Shown here: in pieces, positions 7,582 through 17,679 of the stretch
How positions within the stretch are numbered: the stretch's first letter is position 1
How the letters are laid out: each line of letters opens with the position of its first letter
Source of the DNA: Azospirillum tabaci
GTDB taxonomy: Bacteria; Pseudomonadota; Alphaproteobacteria; Azospirillales; Azospirillaceae
Reading direction: 5' to 3'
Length of the DNA: 64,000 nucleotides
Assembly: GCF_014596085.1 (NCBI RefSeq)
Contig: NZ_JACCJY010000002.1
Location: 62,001 to 126,000 of the forward strand
Position numbers and translations under genes: made by a program
Notes under the pieces: model-generated
Databases searched by the model: none
Seen by the model: only the letters and a program-made list of their open reading frames with translations
What the model was told of the DNA's origin: nothing

Positions 7582-7658
7582 TGGCGACCCCAGCAGGATT
7601 CGAACCTGCGACCTATCGCTTAGAAGGCGATTGCTCTATCCAACTGAGCTATGGGGCC
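7582..7658 (-). tRNA. tRNA-Arg (TCT)
   Basis: A full cloverleaf is readable on the minus strand: acceptor GGCCCCA/TGGGGTC, D-arm AGCTCAGTTGGATAGAGC, anticodon stem ATCGC/GCGAT around loop CTTCTAA (anticodon TCT), and T-loop GGTTCGAATCC. CCA is encoded. It reads AGA codons. Confidence 0.96.
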
Positions 7659-7668
7659 CCGGTCCGGA

Positions 7669-7965
7669 TCAGAAGCGCGGACGGTCCATGCGGAAATTGT
7701 CGGCGTAGTTGCGCGGGCGGACGCGGCGAACCGGCGCATCCTGGACCGTGTAGTCCCAGCCTTTGCGCTGCGCGAAGGCGACCGCCTCCTCCGCCGTTTC
7801 GAAACCGATGCGCACCTGGTTCAGCGTGTCGCCGGAGCTGATCCAACCCATCAGCGGCTCCGGACGGCGCGGGGTTTCAATCTCATACTCAAGCAGCCAA
7901 CGATGCGTCTTGGCACGCCCGGACTGAGTGGCCGCTTTGCTCGGCTGGTAGATCCGGACCTTCAT
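7669..7965 (-). CDS. NDUFS4-family complex I accessory subunit
   Basis: A 98-residue member of the ETC complex I conserved-region family (PF04800, NDUFS4/18-kDa type), an accessory subunit of the peripheral arm of alphaproteobacterial and mitochondrial NADH dehydrogenase. Seen: MKVRIYQPSKAATQSGR at the start, HRWLLEYE, PLMGWISSGDTLNQVRIGFETAEEAVAFAQRKG and the basic C-terminus RPRNYADNF. The alphaproteobacterial protein usually has this length. The start at 7965 has AGGAG 10 nt upstream; the frame extends further but through the tRNA-Pro gene. It lies in a one-gene slot between two tRNA genes on the same strand, far from any nuo operon. Confidence 0.88.
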   Translation of the reverse strand: MKVRIYQPSKAATQSGRAKTHRWLLEYEIETPRRPEPLMGWISSGDTLNQVRIGFETAEEAVAFAQRKGWDYTVQDAPVRRVRPRNYADNFRMDRPRF

Positions 7966-8014
7966 GACGCGGCATCTCCTCTGATACGTGCGTGGTGCAT
8001 CGTTCGAATTTCGT

Positions 8015-8092
8015 TGGTCGGGGCGCCCGGATTCGAACCGGGGGCCTCCAGTACCCAAAACTGGCGCGCTGACCAGACTGCGCTACGCCCCG
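8015..8092 (-). tRNA. tRNA-Pro (TGG)
   Basis: Minus-strand cloverleaf: acceptor CGGGGCG/CGCCCCG, D-arm AGCGCAGTCTGGTCAGCGC, anticodon stem CCAGT/ACTGG around loop TTTGGGT (anticodon TGG), T-arm CCCGGTTCGAATCCGGG, encoded CCA. Confidence 0.96.
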
Positions 8093-8208
8093 ACGTCGCG
8101 CAGTGGAATACACGAACCCTGCGCGGACGGCAAGACGCAGCCGCATCTATCCCGCAGGGTGGACCTTCCGTATGATGCCGCCCCTTTCGACCGCGCCGAA
8201 CCCCGTCC

Positions 8209-8709
8209 GTGAACAGCCCCCTCCCGCCCCCTCCCCGACTTGCCGTCTTCGTTTCCGGGCTGGACGATACCCCTGCCGGTCGGGCCGCCGTGGCTCTGGC
8301 CGATGCCTTGCGGCGGCGGGGGTACGCGCTCGACGTGGTGGCGCCGATGGGCGGTGGGACGTTGCGGGCGGCGCTGCACCCCGGCATTGGGCAGATCGAC
8401 CTCGCCAAGCGCCACACCGTCACCTCCGTCCTCGCTCTCGCGCGGATCGTCGCCGAGCGGCGGCCGGCCGGGCTGGTCGGTGTGGGCTCCGACCCCGGGC
8501 TGGTGGCCCTCGCCGCCGCTCGTTTGGCGCGGCAGACCACGCCGGCGGCGGTGCTGGAGGACATGCCGCCGTCCGACGGCGGGCTGCGGCGCGCCTTGCG
8601 GAAGTGGCTGCACCCGCAAGCGGCCGCCGTAGTGAGCGGGGCCCTTGAGCCCGAGGAGGCGGCCCGGCTCATCCTGACCGCCTTCGCAATTCCCAACGCG
8701 ATTCGTTAG
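8209..8709 (+). CDS. hypothetical protein, possible glycosyltransferase-like N-terminal domain
   Basis: A 166-residue protein not firmly recognised. The alternation of beta-strand-like (LAVFVSGLDD, LDVVAPMG, GLVGVGSDPG) and helix-like segments, with AGRAAVALADALRRRGY, resembles the first Rossmann half of a GT-B glycosyltransferase. The second, nucleotide-sugar-binding half is absent. The start is GTG at 8209 with no strong ribosome binding site. It stands alone, convergent with a DUF192 gene. It could be a degenerate or minimal relative; I would not assign an activity. Confidence 0.55.
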   Translation: MNSPLPPPPRLAVFVSGLDDTPAGRAAVALADALRRRGYALDVVAPMGGGTLRAALHPGIGQIDLAKRHTVTSVLALARIVAERRPAGLVGVGSDPGLVALAAARLARQTTPAAVLEDMPPSDGGLRRALRKWLHPQAAAVVSGALEPEEAARLILTAFAIPNAIR

Positions 8710-8722
8710 CGCCGCGGCGTCG

Positions 8723-9205
8723 TCACTTTGCGGCGCCGAAGACCGAATGCACCACCCGGTCGCCCGGTCGAATGCCCAGACGAGCGCTCATGCCGCCGTT
8801 GATCTCAAGAATGCCCTTCACCGGACCGGCCGAGTTCACCGCGTCCAGCGACTGCGGCACGGCGTTGGCGTGGATGTTCATGATCCGGCCGTCCGCCCCG
8901 ATGAAGATCATGTCGAGCGGGATCAGCGTGTTCTTCATCCAGAAGCTGGCCGGCTGCGGGCGGTCGTAGGTGAACAGCATGCCGGCGTCGGCGGCCATCT
9001 TCTCGCGGAACATTAGCCCCTGGGCCTGCTGCGCAGGGGTTTCCGCCAGTTCCACGTCGAAGCGGTACTTGCCGCCGCCAGCCGTCTCGACGGTCAGGGA
9101 GGAGCGCGCGAAGCTCTCCAAAGCCGCCGCCGGCAGGGCCGACAGCAAAATCGCGGCCCCCATCAGAAGCCCACCCAAGAGGCCACGCACAGCCCGTCCG
9201 ATCAT
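8723..9205 (-). CDS. DUF192 family secreted protein
   Basis: A 160-residue protein with an N-terminal signal peptide (GLLGGLLMGAAILLSALPAAA) followed by the DUF192 domain: FDVELAETPAQQAQGLMFREKM, GMLFTYDRPQPASFWMKNTLIPLDMIFI and the glycine-rich C-terminal strand region ILEINGGMSARLGIRPGDRV. The W-M-K-N-T-x-I-P-L-D signature is unmistakable. The family is widespread and its biochemical function is not established; it is probably periplasmic here. ATG at 9205 is used; a TTG at 9214 with AAGGG nearby is an alternative. Confidence 0.88.
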   Translation of the reverse strand: MIGRAVRGLLGGLLMGAAILLSALPAAALESFARSSLTVETAGGGKYRFDVELAETPAQQAQGLMFREKMAADAGMLFTYDRPQPASFWMKNTLIPLDMIFIGADGRIMNIHANAVPQSLDAVNSAGPVKGILEINGGMSARLGIRPGDRVVHSVFGAAK

Positions 9206-9289
9206 CGCGACCAACCCATCCCTTGACGTTCAGAGCTTGGACGATGCCGCCGCGGCGCGCGCCTGTCCAGCGGCGTCTCTCCGGCAGCG

Positions 9290-9844
9290 TTACGCCGCCG
9301 TCCGGTCGGTGGCGGTGGTGTAGATGTCCTTGGTCAGCGGCTTGACCTGCCTGATCTGGTAGCCGGGCCGGGCGCTGAAGCGGCGGATGGCCCGTTCCCC
9401 AGCCTCCCGGTCGCTCTCCGCCCAGACGAGATAATCGCGCCCGCGCGCCCACTCGACGGCCAGCGGGTGCAGCGCGTCGATCTCGCCGACCTGGGTGTTG
9501 ACGACGGTCACCAGCCATTCCTTGTCGTTCGGATTGCGTCGGTCGGTCAGGATCAGGAGCTGGGGCCGCTGCTTGGTCTGCGCCTCGGACAGACGTCGCT
9601 GGATGTCCGACTGCTTGCGCCGCGCCTCGACCGTGTCGGCCATGCACGCGTCGATCTCCTTGGCGACGTTCTCCTCCTCGTGTTGGAGACGACGAATCGT
9701 TGCCTCCAGCTTGCCGATGGTGTCCTTGGCGGCGCGCATCCGGCTGCGGCTTTGCGCCACCTGAGCGTCGACCGCCAGCAGCACATTGCCCAGCCACGCC
9801 CCGATGGCGATGATTCCCAGGATGATGAGGAAATTGATCATCAT
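9290..9844 (-). CDS. hypothetical membrane-anchored coiled-coil protein
   Basis: A 184-residue protein with a single N-terminal membrane helix (about 3-24, INFLIILGIIAIGAWLGNVLL), a charged coiled-coil-like stretch (about 30-90) and a small C-terminal domain with LLILTDRRNPNDKEWLVTVVN and DYLVWAESDREAGERAIRRF. No family is recognised. It overlaps the upstream gene by 4 nt, so the two are probably translationally coupled and may form a complex. The anchor-plus-coiled-coil design recalls FtsL/FtsB- or SMC-like adaptors only in general shape. Confidence 0.65.
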   Translation of the reverse strand: MMINFLIILGIIAIGAWLGNVLLAVDAQVAQSRSRMRAAKDTIGKLEATIRRLQHEEENVAKEIDACMADTVEARRKQSDIQRRLSEAQTKQRPQLLILTDRRNPNDKEWLVTVVNTQVGEIDALHPLAVEWARGRDYLVWAESDREAGERAIRRFSARPGYQIRQVKPLTKDIYTTATDRTAA

Positions 9845-10413
9845 GGCGCGGGCGCCTTGATCCGACCGGGGTTGATCCGGCCGGGGTTGAGGCGCCCCTG
9901 CGTCTTCTGGAACGCCTTGGTGAAGCCCATCTTGAAGGGAAACGCCACCTCGACGAGCTGCTTGGCCTCCTCCGCATTGGACGCCCAGACCTCCGCCACG
10001 TTGGCGCAGCGCCAGATCGGGTTGAGCTGGGACTTGTCACCGCCGGAAGAGGCTTTCTCCTGGGCAACGTTCACCAGGAATTTCGACAGGCCGGCCTGGG
10101 GATCGCCCACCTCGTGCACGAACACGGGCGGCTGAAGGGCGATTTCCGCGATCGCCCGCTCCATCTTGCGGTTTTCCGTTTCGGCGCGGTGCTTCTCGGC
10201 GGACGCTTGGTTGCGCCGCTGCACCTTGCCGTTCACCCGGTCCTGAAGCTCGTGAATTTCCGAATGCAGGACGTAGATGCGGTTCTCAAGCTGATCGATG
10301 CCTGCGGAGCGATGGAGAAAGTCGGGCAGGAAACGCTTCAGCATCATGGCGACCGGTACGGCGGCCAGCATCATCGCGGCGATGGTCAGCAGGAGCAAGG
10401 TGGTGTTGGACAT
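9841..10413 (-). CDS. hypothetical membrane-anchored coiled-coil protein, partner of the next gene
   Basis: A 190-residue protein: one N-terminal membrane helix (about 5-26), a coiled-coil stretch (about 40-90, QLENRIYVLHSEIHELQDRV), then a soluble part with IWRCANVAEVWASNAEEAKQLVEVAFPF, which resembles the C-terminal part of its downstream neighbour in layout (a cell-surface-like domain with a W-A-x-N/S-D/E-x-E-A pattern in both). The C-terminus repeats R-L/I-N-P-G-R-I, encoded by a 15-bp tandem repeat near 9859-9892. The gene ends in an ATGA overlap with its neighbour. Function unknown. Confidence 0.65.
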   Translation of the reverse strand: MSNTTLLLLTIAAMMLAAVPVAMMLKRFLPDFLHRSAGIDQLENRIYVLHSEIHELQDRVNGKVQRRNQASAEKHRAETENRKMERAIAEIALQPPVFVHEVGDPQAGLSKFLVNVAQEKASSGGDKSQLNPIWRCANVAEVWASNAEEAKQLVEVAFPFKMGFTKAFQKTQGRLNPGRINPGRIKAPAP

Positions 10414-10563
10414 CGGCGGCCTGCCCCTTTCCTTCTCCGGCTCCCGGCATGGCGCGATTCATCGGAATGGCCAGCGGACAGCCCGAGTCGCGCGAATCAG
10501 GCTGTCCGATTCGTCCCATTACGTCAACTGCGTGACATGAGTGAATGAAAAACTTTTCAAAGA

Positions 10564-11745
10564 TTATCCAGTCCAGACCATCTTCGCGATTGCCGCAGCG
10601 GCAACGCGACGCACCTCGTCCCGCAACAGGCCGGGGCGCGGCACGTCGGCAAGGGTGGTGAACCAATGCTCCGGCGGGTTGCGCCCGGCGGCGCGCGACC
10701 ACCTCAGCGCCCGCAGCACACTCTCCGCCTCCGGCGTCGGCGGCACCGTCGGGGCGATGTCGTTCAACACCGCCCAGATCCCCGCCCAGCAACGCCCGAC
10801 GGACCAAGGATTGTAGCCCCCTCCCCCGACCACCAGCAGGCGCGGCGCCAGCCCCATCAGCGCCCTCACCGCCCGCCACAGCGCGCCGTTCGACAGGTCC
10901 AGCCGGCTCAGCGGGTCCTCGGCCAGGGCGTCGGCTCCGGTCTGGATGACCAGCGCCTGGGGGCGGAACGCCTGCCCCAGCGGCAGGATCACCGTCTCCA
11001 GAAGGTAATCCATCTCCGTGTCGTTGAACTCCGGAGGGACCGGCAGATTGAAGGCCAGATCGCCCGGCCGATCCTCCGCCTTGCCGGTGTAAGGCCAGCG
11101 CCCGTCCTCATGGACCGACAGGGTCAGCACCCGGTCGTCGTCGGCGAAAGCGTCCTCCACCCCGTCGCCGTGGTGGGCGTCGAGATCCACATAGAGCACG
11201 CGTTCGATCCCGGAATCGAGCAGAGCCAGGATGCCCAGCACCGGGGCGTTGAGGTAGCAGAAGCCGCTGGCCCGCCCCGGACGGGCGTGGTGCGTGCCGC
11301 TGGCCGGGCTGTAGACGATGCCGGCGGGCACCTCCGCCAGCAGGCGCCCGGCCAGGATGGCGGCGCCGGTGCTGATGGCGGGGCGGCGGTACATCTCCGG
11401 AAAGACGGGATTCTCCAGCCGCCCGAGGTTGTAGCGCTCTCCCGTCGCGGCATCCACGTGCTGGTCCGCCTCAGCGCGATGAAGGGCGGCGATGTAGTCC
11501 GGGGTGTGGAAGCGGGCCAGTTCCTGCGGCGACGCCAGGGGGCTGTCGCGGTAGACCGCGTCGGGAAGCCATCCCATGGCGCGGCTGAGGTCGATGGCGG
11601 TGGACACCCGCGGGATGGCCAGCGGATGCTTCGCACCATAGCTGGAGCCCCGGTAGATCTCGCTGCCCAGGAACAACGGCCGGGCGGGAAATTCGTTCGG
11701 AAATTCGGTCGGCATGGGGTGGAGAGGTGGCGTGGCGACTCCCAT
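10564..11745 (-). CDS. histone deacetylase family protein (AcuC/acetylpolyamine amidohydrolase-like)
   Basis: Zinc-dependent deacetylase-fold hydrolase of 393 residues, cytoplasmic. Seen in order: SPASGTHHARPGRASGFCYLN (active-site HH pair), YVDLDAHHGDGVEDAF (zinc-binding D and H), VIQTGADALAEDPLSRLDLS (second zinc aspartate) and VVGGGGYNPWSVGRCW (transition-state tyrosine). These are the full catalytic set, so it should be active. Substrates in bacteria include acetylpolyamines, acetyl-CoA synthetase lysines (AcuC) and small amides; nothing nearby decides between them. ATG at 11745 has GAGG 9 nt upstream. It is divergent from the DUF1194 gene. Confidence 0.9.
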   Translation of the reverse strand: MGVATPPLHPMPTEFPNEFPARPLFLGSEIYRGSSYGAKHPLAIPRVSTAIDLSRAMGWLPDAVYRDSPLASPQELARFHTPDYIAALHRAEADQHVDAATGERYNLGRLENPVFPEMYRRPAISTGAAILAGRLLAEVPAGIVYSPASGTHHARPGRASGFCYLNAPVLGILALLDSGIERVLYVDLDAHHGDGVEDAFADDDRVLTLSVHEDGRWPYTGKAEDRPGDLAFNLPVPPEFNDTEMDYLLETVILPLGQAFRPQALVIQTGADALAEDPLSRLDLSNGALWRAVRALMGLAPRLLVVGGGGYNPWSVGRCWAGIWAVLNDIAPTVPPTPEAESVLRALRWSRAAGRNPPEHWFTTLADVPRPGLLRDEVRRVAAAAIAKMVWTG

Positions 11746-11842
11746 CCGTCAACGCCTCACGCACAAGGCCCCTTGTCGTGGCGCCGTTGCGATCTCTTTT
11801 CTAAGGGGGACTCGGCGAAAACATCCGCGGGGGAGACACGGC

Positions 11843-12601
11843 ATGGACGGTGCGAGGCGTCTGGCGGGGGTCGCCGTCGCGGTTCTTCTGGTCGGCGGAG
11901 CGGGCGGGCAGGCCCTGGCCGACACGCCGGTCGACCTGGAGCTGGTGTTGGCCGTGGACGTGTCCGGCAGCGTGGACGCGGAGGAAGGCCGCCTCCAGCG
12001 CGAGGGCTACGTCGCCGCCCTCACCGACCCGAAGATCCAGGCGGCCATCCGCGGCGGCCCCTATGGGCGCATCGCCGTCACTTACGTCGAATGGGCCGGG
12101 GACAGTTTTCAGCGCATCACCGTGCCCTGGACCCTGCTGAGCGACCAAGGCAGCGTCGAAGCCTTCGCCTCCTCCATCGCCGAATCGCCCACCCTCAGCG
12201 CGCAATGGACCTCGATCAGCGCGGCCATCGACTTCAGCGCACGCCTGTTCAACGACAACGGGTTCGAAGGGGCGCGTCGGGTGATCGACGTTTCGGGCGA
12301 CGGGGTCAACAACCGCGGGCGCCCGGTGCAATGGGCGCGCGACGAGGCGGTCGCCGCCGGGATCACCATCAACGGCTTGCCGATCCTGAACGACCGGCCC
12401 AATCCCTGGGGCGGCGCGGCTCCGACCAACCTCGACGGCTACTACGAGGAGCATGTGATCGGCGGACCCGGTGCCTTCCTGGTGCCCGCCGTCAGTTTCG
12501 AGGCCTTCGCCGACGCCATTTTGAGCAAGCTGCTTCTGGAAATCTCCGGTCTTCCTCCCGACCCCGGCGCGGGCGGGCGCACCGGCCTCGCCAGCCGCTA
12601 G
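11843..12601 (+). CDS. DUF1194 (von Willebrand A-like) exported protein
   Basis: A 252-residue protein with a signal peptide (LAGVAVAVLLVGGAGGQALA) and the DUF1194 domain, a vWA-like fold beginning VDLELVLAVDVSGSVDAEEG. The D-x-S-x-S metal-site motif is present, followed later by RVIDVSGDGVNNRG and the conserved YYEEHVIGGPGAF. The family is common in alphaproteobacteria, exported and uncharacterised. The start at 11843 has GGGGGAG 9 nt upstream. Confidence 0.88.
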   Translation: MDGARRLAGVAVAVLLVGGAGGQALADTPVDLELVLAVDVSGSVDAEEGRLQREGYVAALTDPKIQAAIRGGPYGRIAVTYVEWAGDSFQRITVPWTLLSDQGSVEAFASSIAESPTLSAQWTSISAAIDFSARLFNDNGFEGARRVIDVSGDGVNNRGRPVQWARDEAVAAGITINGLPILNDRPNPWGGAAPTNLDGYYEEHVIGGPGAFLVPAVSFEAFADAILSKLLLEISGLPPDPGAGGRTGLASR

Positions 12602-12680
12602 CCACGCCGTTGCCAGACCGGCCCGGCAAACGTTACCAATGGAATCCCGGTCATCCGGTTCGAAACCTGCGAGCGAGACC

Positions 12681-13505
12681 ATGCCGATCAAGACGATCCT
12701 GCTGCACATGTCGAACGACGACCGCCATTCCCAGCGGCTGGAGGCCGCCGCGGCTCTCGCCAAGCGCTTCTCCGCCTTCGTGGAGGTGCTGTTCGTCGCC
12801 ACGCCGGTGTCCATGCCCGCCGCGGTGACCGGACGCGCAGCCTCCTACGCCTACATCGCGGAGGCCACGGCCATTGCCCACGAGAAGGCCGAGCAGATCG
12901 AGCAGGAGGTGCGGCAGACGCTGAAGGACTGCTCCTACTCCTGGACGATCGAGGAAGGCGACCATGTGGAGCTGCTGGCCGCCCGCGCCGCCTACGCCGA
13001 CCTCGCCTTGGTCACGCAAAGCCACGACGACGAGCGCGGCGACCGGGTGATGCTCCAGGTGCCGGACCGGCTGCCGCTGACCAGCCCATGCCCCACGCTG
13101 GTCCTGCCCTACGCCGCGCCATCCGCTGCGGTGATCGGGCGCCACGTGGTGGTGGCCTGGAAGAACACGCGGGAAGCCGGGCGCGCCGTGCGCAACGCCC
13201 TGCCATTCCTGAAGGAGGCCGAGAAGGTCACCGTCGTCACCATCGACCCGCCGGGCCACAAGCTGGACAGCGGGCGCGACCTGATGATCTGGCTGGAACG
13301 CCACGGCGTGCGCAGCCAGCATCAGGCGACCATCTTCCAGGGTGGCGACGTCGGCGACGTCCTGATCAGCTCCTGCCGCGAACTGGGCGGCGATCTGCTG
13401 GTGATGGGCTCCTACGGCCATTCCCGCCTTCGGGAAATGGTCCTCGGCGGCGCCACCCGCACGGTTCTGGCGAATCTGGACGTGCCGGTGCTGATGTCGC
13501 ACTGA
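12681..13505 (+). CDS. universal stress protein, UspA family, tandem domain
   Basis: A 274-residue cytoplasmic protein with two Usp-like halves. The N-terminal half (about 1-140, IKTILLHMSNDDRHSQRLEAA) lacks the ATP-binding loop; the C-terminal half ends with GGDLLVMGSYGHSRLREMVLGGATRTVL, the G-x2-G-x9-G-(S/T) motif of ATP-binding Usp domains. The start at 12681 follows GCGAG. A hairpin (GCCGGGCG/CGCCCGGC) separates it from the convergent antiporter gene. Its role in a particular stress cannot be read from context. Confidence 0.88.
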   Translation: MPIKTILLHMSNDDRHSQRLEAAAALAKRFSAFVEVLFVATPVSMPAAVTGRAASYAYIAEATAIAHEKAEQIEQEVRQTLKDCSYSWTIEEGDHVELLAARAAYADLALVTQSHDDERGDRVMLQVPDRLPLTSPCPTLVLPYAAPSAAVIGRHVVVAWKNTREAGRAVRNALPFLKEAEKVTVVTIDPPGHKLDSGRDLMIWLERHGVRSQHQATIFQGGDVGDVLISSCRELGGDLLVMGSYGHSRLREMVLGGATRTVLANLDVPVLMSH

Positions 13506-13515
13506 CGGTGAAAGC

Positions 13516-13537
13516 GCCGGGCGAGGGGCCGCCCGGC
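13516..13537. terminator. bidirectional hairpin between convergent genes
   Basis: GCCGGGCG (13516-13523) pairs with CGCCCGGC (13530-13537). It lies between the stop codons of the universal stress protein and the antiporter genes; there is no T-run, so it is a possible terminator or mRNA end only. Confidence 0.4.
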
Positions 13538-13545
13538 ATCCGCAC

Positions 13546-15027
13546 CTAGAGGAAGAACACCCAGGTCACCAGGACGAACAGCGGCACCAGGATGCCGCAA
13601 GACCACAGCATGTAGCCGAAGAAGCTCGGCATCGCGACGCCGCGCTCCTCAGCGATGGCCTTGACCATGAAGTTCGGCGCGTTGCCGATGTAGGTGTTGG
13701 CGCCCATGAACACGGCGCCCGCCGAAATGGCCGCCAGAGTCACGGCGAGGTCGGTCATCAGCACCTGTGCGTCGCCGCCGGCGGTGTTGAAGAAGATCAA
13801 ATAGGTCGGCGCGTTGTCGAGGAAGCTCGACAGGATGCCCGCCGCCCAGAAATAGGCCGCCGGAACCGGCTGGCCGTCCTGGTTCACCGCCGCGATGATG
13901 GCGCCCAGCGCGCCGTCCGTGCCTGCCCTCAGGATGGCGATGGCCGGGATGATGGTCAGGAAAATCGCGGCGAACAGCTTCGCCACCTCCAGGATCGGCC
14001 CCCAAGTGAAGGCGTTCAGACGGCGGCTGCGCGCGCTGGTCAGCTTCAGCGACAGGCCGGTGATGCCGAGAAGCAGCAGATTGCTGACGATCGTCTCCAG
14101 CGGCACGTGGATGTGGTAGATCTCCACCCCCACCCCCGGATGCCAGACACCGCTCAGCAGCACCGCGCCGACGATGGCGACGAGGAGGAGCAGGTTCACC
14201 GCCCCCTCGACCCGCACCGGCTCCCGCTCATGCACGCCTTCGATCAGCGGATGCTTGCCGGGGTCCTTGGTGTGCAGATAGAGGTCCAGCACGAAGTAGA
14301 TCGCCAGCAGGCAGCCGGCCACCAGCATCATCGGCCAGAACAGGTGCACGGTCGGCCAGAAGAAGCTGACGCCCTTCAGGAAGCCCAGGAACAGCGGCGG
14401 ATCGCCCAGCGGAGTCAGGGAGCCGCCGACGTTCGACACCAGGAAGATGAAGAAGACGACGGTGTGCACCTTGTGCCGCCGGTGTTCGTTGGCGCGGATC
14501 AGCGGACGGATCAGCAGCATCGAGGCGCCGGTCGTTCCCATCAGGCTCGCCAGCAGCGTGCCCAGCCCGAGGCCCAGCGTGTTCGCCAGCGGCGTTCCCA
14601 CCAGGGTGCCGGCGATCCGCACGCCGCCCGCCACCGTGAACAGGGCGGTCAGCAGCACGATGAAGGGGATGTATTCGAGAAGCAGGGTGTGCAGCAGCTC
14701 GTACGTGGCGAGGCCCGCCCCGAAGGTCAGCGCGAAGGGCAGCAGAAAGGCGATGGCCCAGCCGGCGGCGACCTTGCCGAAATGATGATGCCAGAAGGAC
14801 GGCGCCAGCAGAGGCATCAGCGCGATGGACAGCAGAATTCCGACGAAGGGAATCACCCAGAAGACACTCAGGTCGCGCCCGTCGAGATGCGGGGCTCCTG
14901 ACGCCTCCGCCGCCAGGGCCAGCCCCGGCAGTCCGGCAGCGGCGAGGCCGCCGATGGCGGCCAGGGGGGCGGCCAGGAAACGGGTGAGGCGGTGTCGGGT
15001 CGGTCGGGCGTCGGTCATCATACGCAT
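13546..15027 (-). CDS. NhaD-type sodium:proton antiporter
   Basis: An inner-membrane ion-transporter superfamily protein of 493 residues with roughly a dozen hydrophobic segments. Recognisable regions are FLVSNVGGSLTPLGDPPLFLGFLKGV (the N-x-G-G-x2-T-P-x-G-D-P-P signature shared by NhaD and ArsB-like permeases), LLIRPLIRANEHRRHK and FSSLDNAPTY-type ILSSFLDNAPTYLIFFN. These favour a Na+/H+ antiporter over an arsenite pump; no ars genes are nearby. ATG codons at 15027, 15021 and 15018 are all possible starts and none has a strong ribosome binding site. Confidence 0.85.
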   Translation of the reverse strand: MRMMTDARPTRHRLTRFLAAPLAAIGGLAAAGLPGLALAAEASGAPHLDGRDLSVFWVIPFVGILLSIALMPLLAPSFWHHHFGKVAAGWAIAFLLPFALTFGAGLATYELLHTLLLEYIPFIVLLTALFTVAGGVRIAGTLVGTPLANTLGLGLGTLLASLMGTTGASMLLIRPLIRANEHRRHKVHTVVFFIFLVSNVGGSLTPLGDPPLFLGFLKGVSFFWPTVHLFWPMMLVAGCLLAIYFVLDLYLHTKDPGKHPLIEGVHEREPVRVEGAVNLLLLVAIVGAVLLSGVWHPGVGVEIYHIHVPLETIVSNLLLLGITGLSLKLTSARSRRLNAFTWGPILEVAKLFAAIFLTIIPAIAILRAGTDGALGAIIAAVNQDGQPVPAAYFWAAGILSSFLDNAPTYLIFFNTAGGDAQVLMTDLAVTLAAISAGAVFMGANTYIGNAPNFMVKAIAEERGVAMPSFFGYMLWSCGILVPLFVLVTWVFFL

Positions 15028-15061
15028 TCGGCTGTAATATCAGTTGCGGGAGTATGCGTCT

Positions 15062-15089
15062 CCGAACGGCTTAAGCCAAGCCGGTTCGG
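15062..15089. terminator. hairpin after DUF1850 gene
   Basis: CCGAACGGCTT pairs with AAGCCGGTTCGG with one bulge around AAGCC. It lies between the DUF1850 stop and the antiporter start; there is no T-run on the minus strand, so termination is uncertain. Confidence 0.35.
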
Positions 15090-15131
15090 CCCTTCCGAAT
15101 TCCCTTGACCGCCGTGCGTGAACAGCGGGGC

Positions 15132-15512
15132 TTACGGGCAGGGCCTGATTTCCAGGGGGCTTGGGACCGATCCGCCGAACCATTCGCGAAGCGGGCGGCA
15201 CGCTCCAGCCGCGCACAGTTCGTGGTCCGGCGTGAAGGACGAGGCGGCCAGGACCAGCCGCTCCAGCGGCGGCACCGCCGGTGCCCAGACCCACCAGCCA
15301 GCGGCCAAGCGGGCGCCCGCCGGCGGCTCCATCCCGGCGCCGCTCCCCTTCACGCGGGCTTCGGTCAGGACGAGACGCCCGTTCTCGATGCGCCACTCCT
15401 CCCGCCATTCGGTCTTCTCCACCGAATGGGTCCAGGACAAGGTGAAGGCGGGACCCGGCAGGGCGGCCAGAACCGCCCCGCCGAGCGCCGACAGGCATAA
15501 CGCCACGCTCAT
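15132..15512 (-). CDS. DUF1850 protein of TAXI-TRAP system
   Basis: A 126-residue protein with a short N-terminal hydrophobic segment (VALCLSALGGAVLAALPG) and the DUF1850 core FTLSWTHSVEKTEWREEWRI. DUF1850 genes habitually sit beside the fused TRAP permease of TAXI transporters, as here, where it follows the permease after 24 bp. Its role is not known; a periplasmic or membrane-associated accessory is likely. Last gene of the operon. Confidence 0.85.
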   Translation of the reverse strand: MSVALCLSALGGAVLAALPGPAFTLSWTHSVEKTEWREEWRIENGRLVLTEARVKGSGAGMEPPAGARLAAGWWVWAPAVPPLERLVLAASSFTPDHELCAAGACRPLREWFGGSVPSPLEIRPCP

Positions 15513-15536
15513 ACCGCCGCCATCATGCCGCCTCCG

Positions 15537-17648
<2,112 letters not shown>

Positions 17649-17679
17649 CGCACGGGGATTCCGGGACGACGCGGCGCGC

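Noticed and set aside
10666-12828. 720-residue plus-strand open frame through the deacetylase and DUF1194 genes
   Set aside because: Low-complexity translation without motifs; the deacetylase, DUF1194 and universal stress genes explain the DNA.
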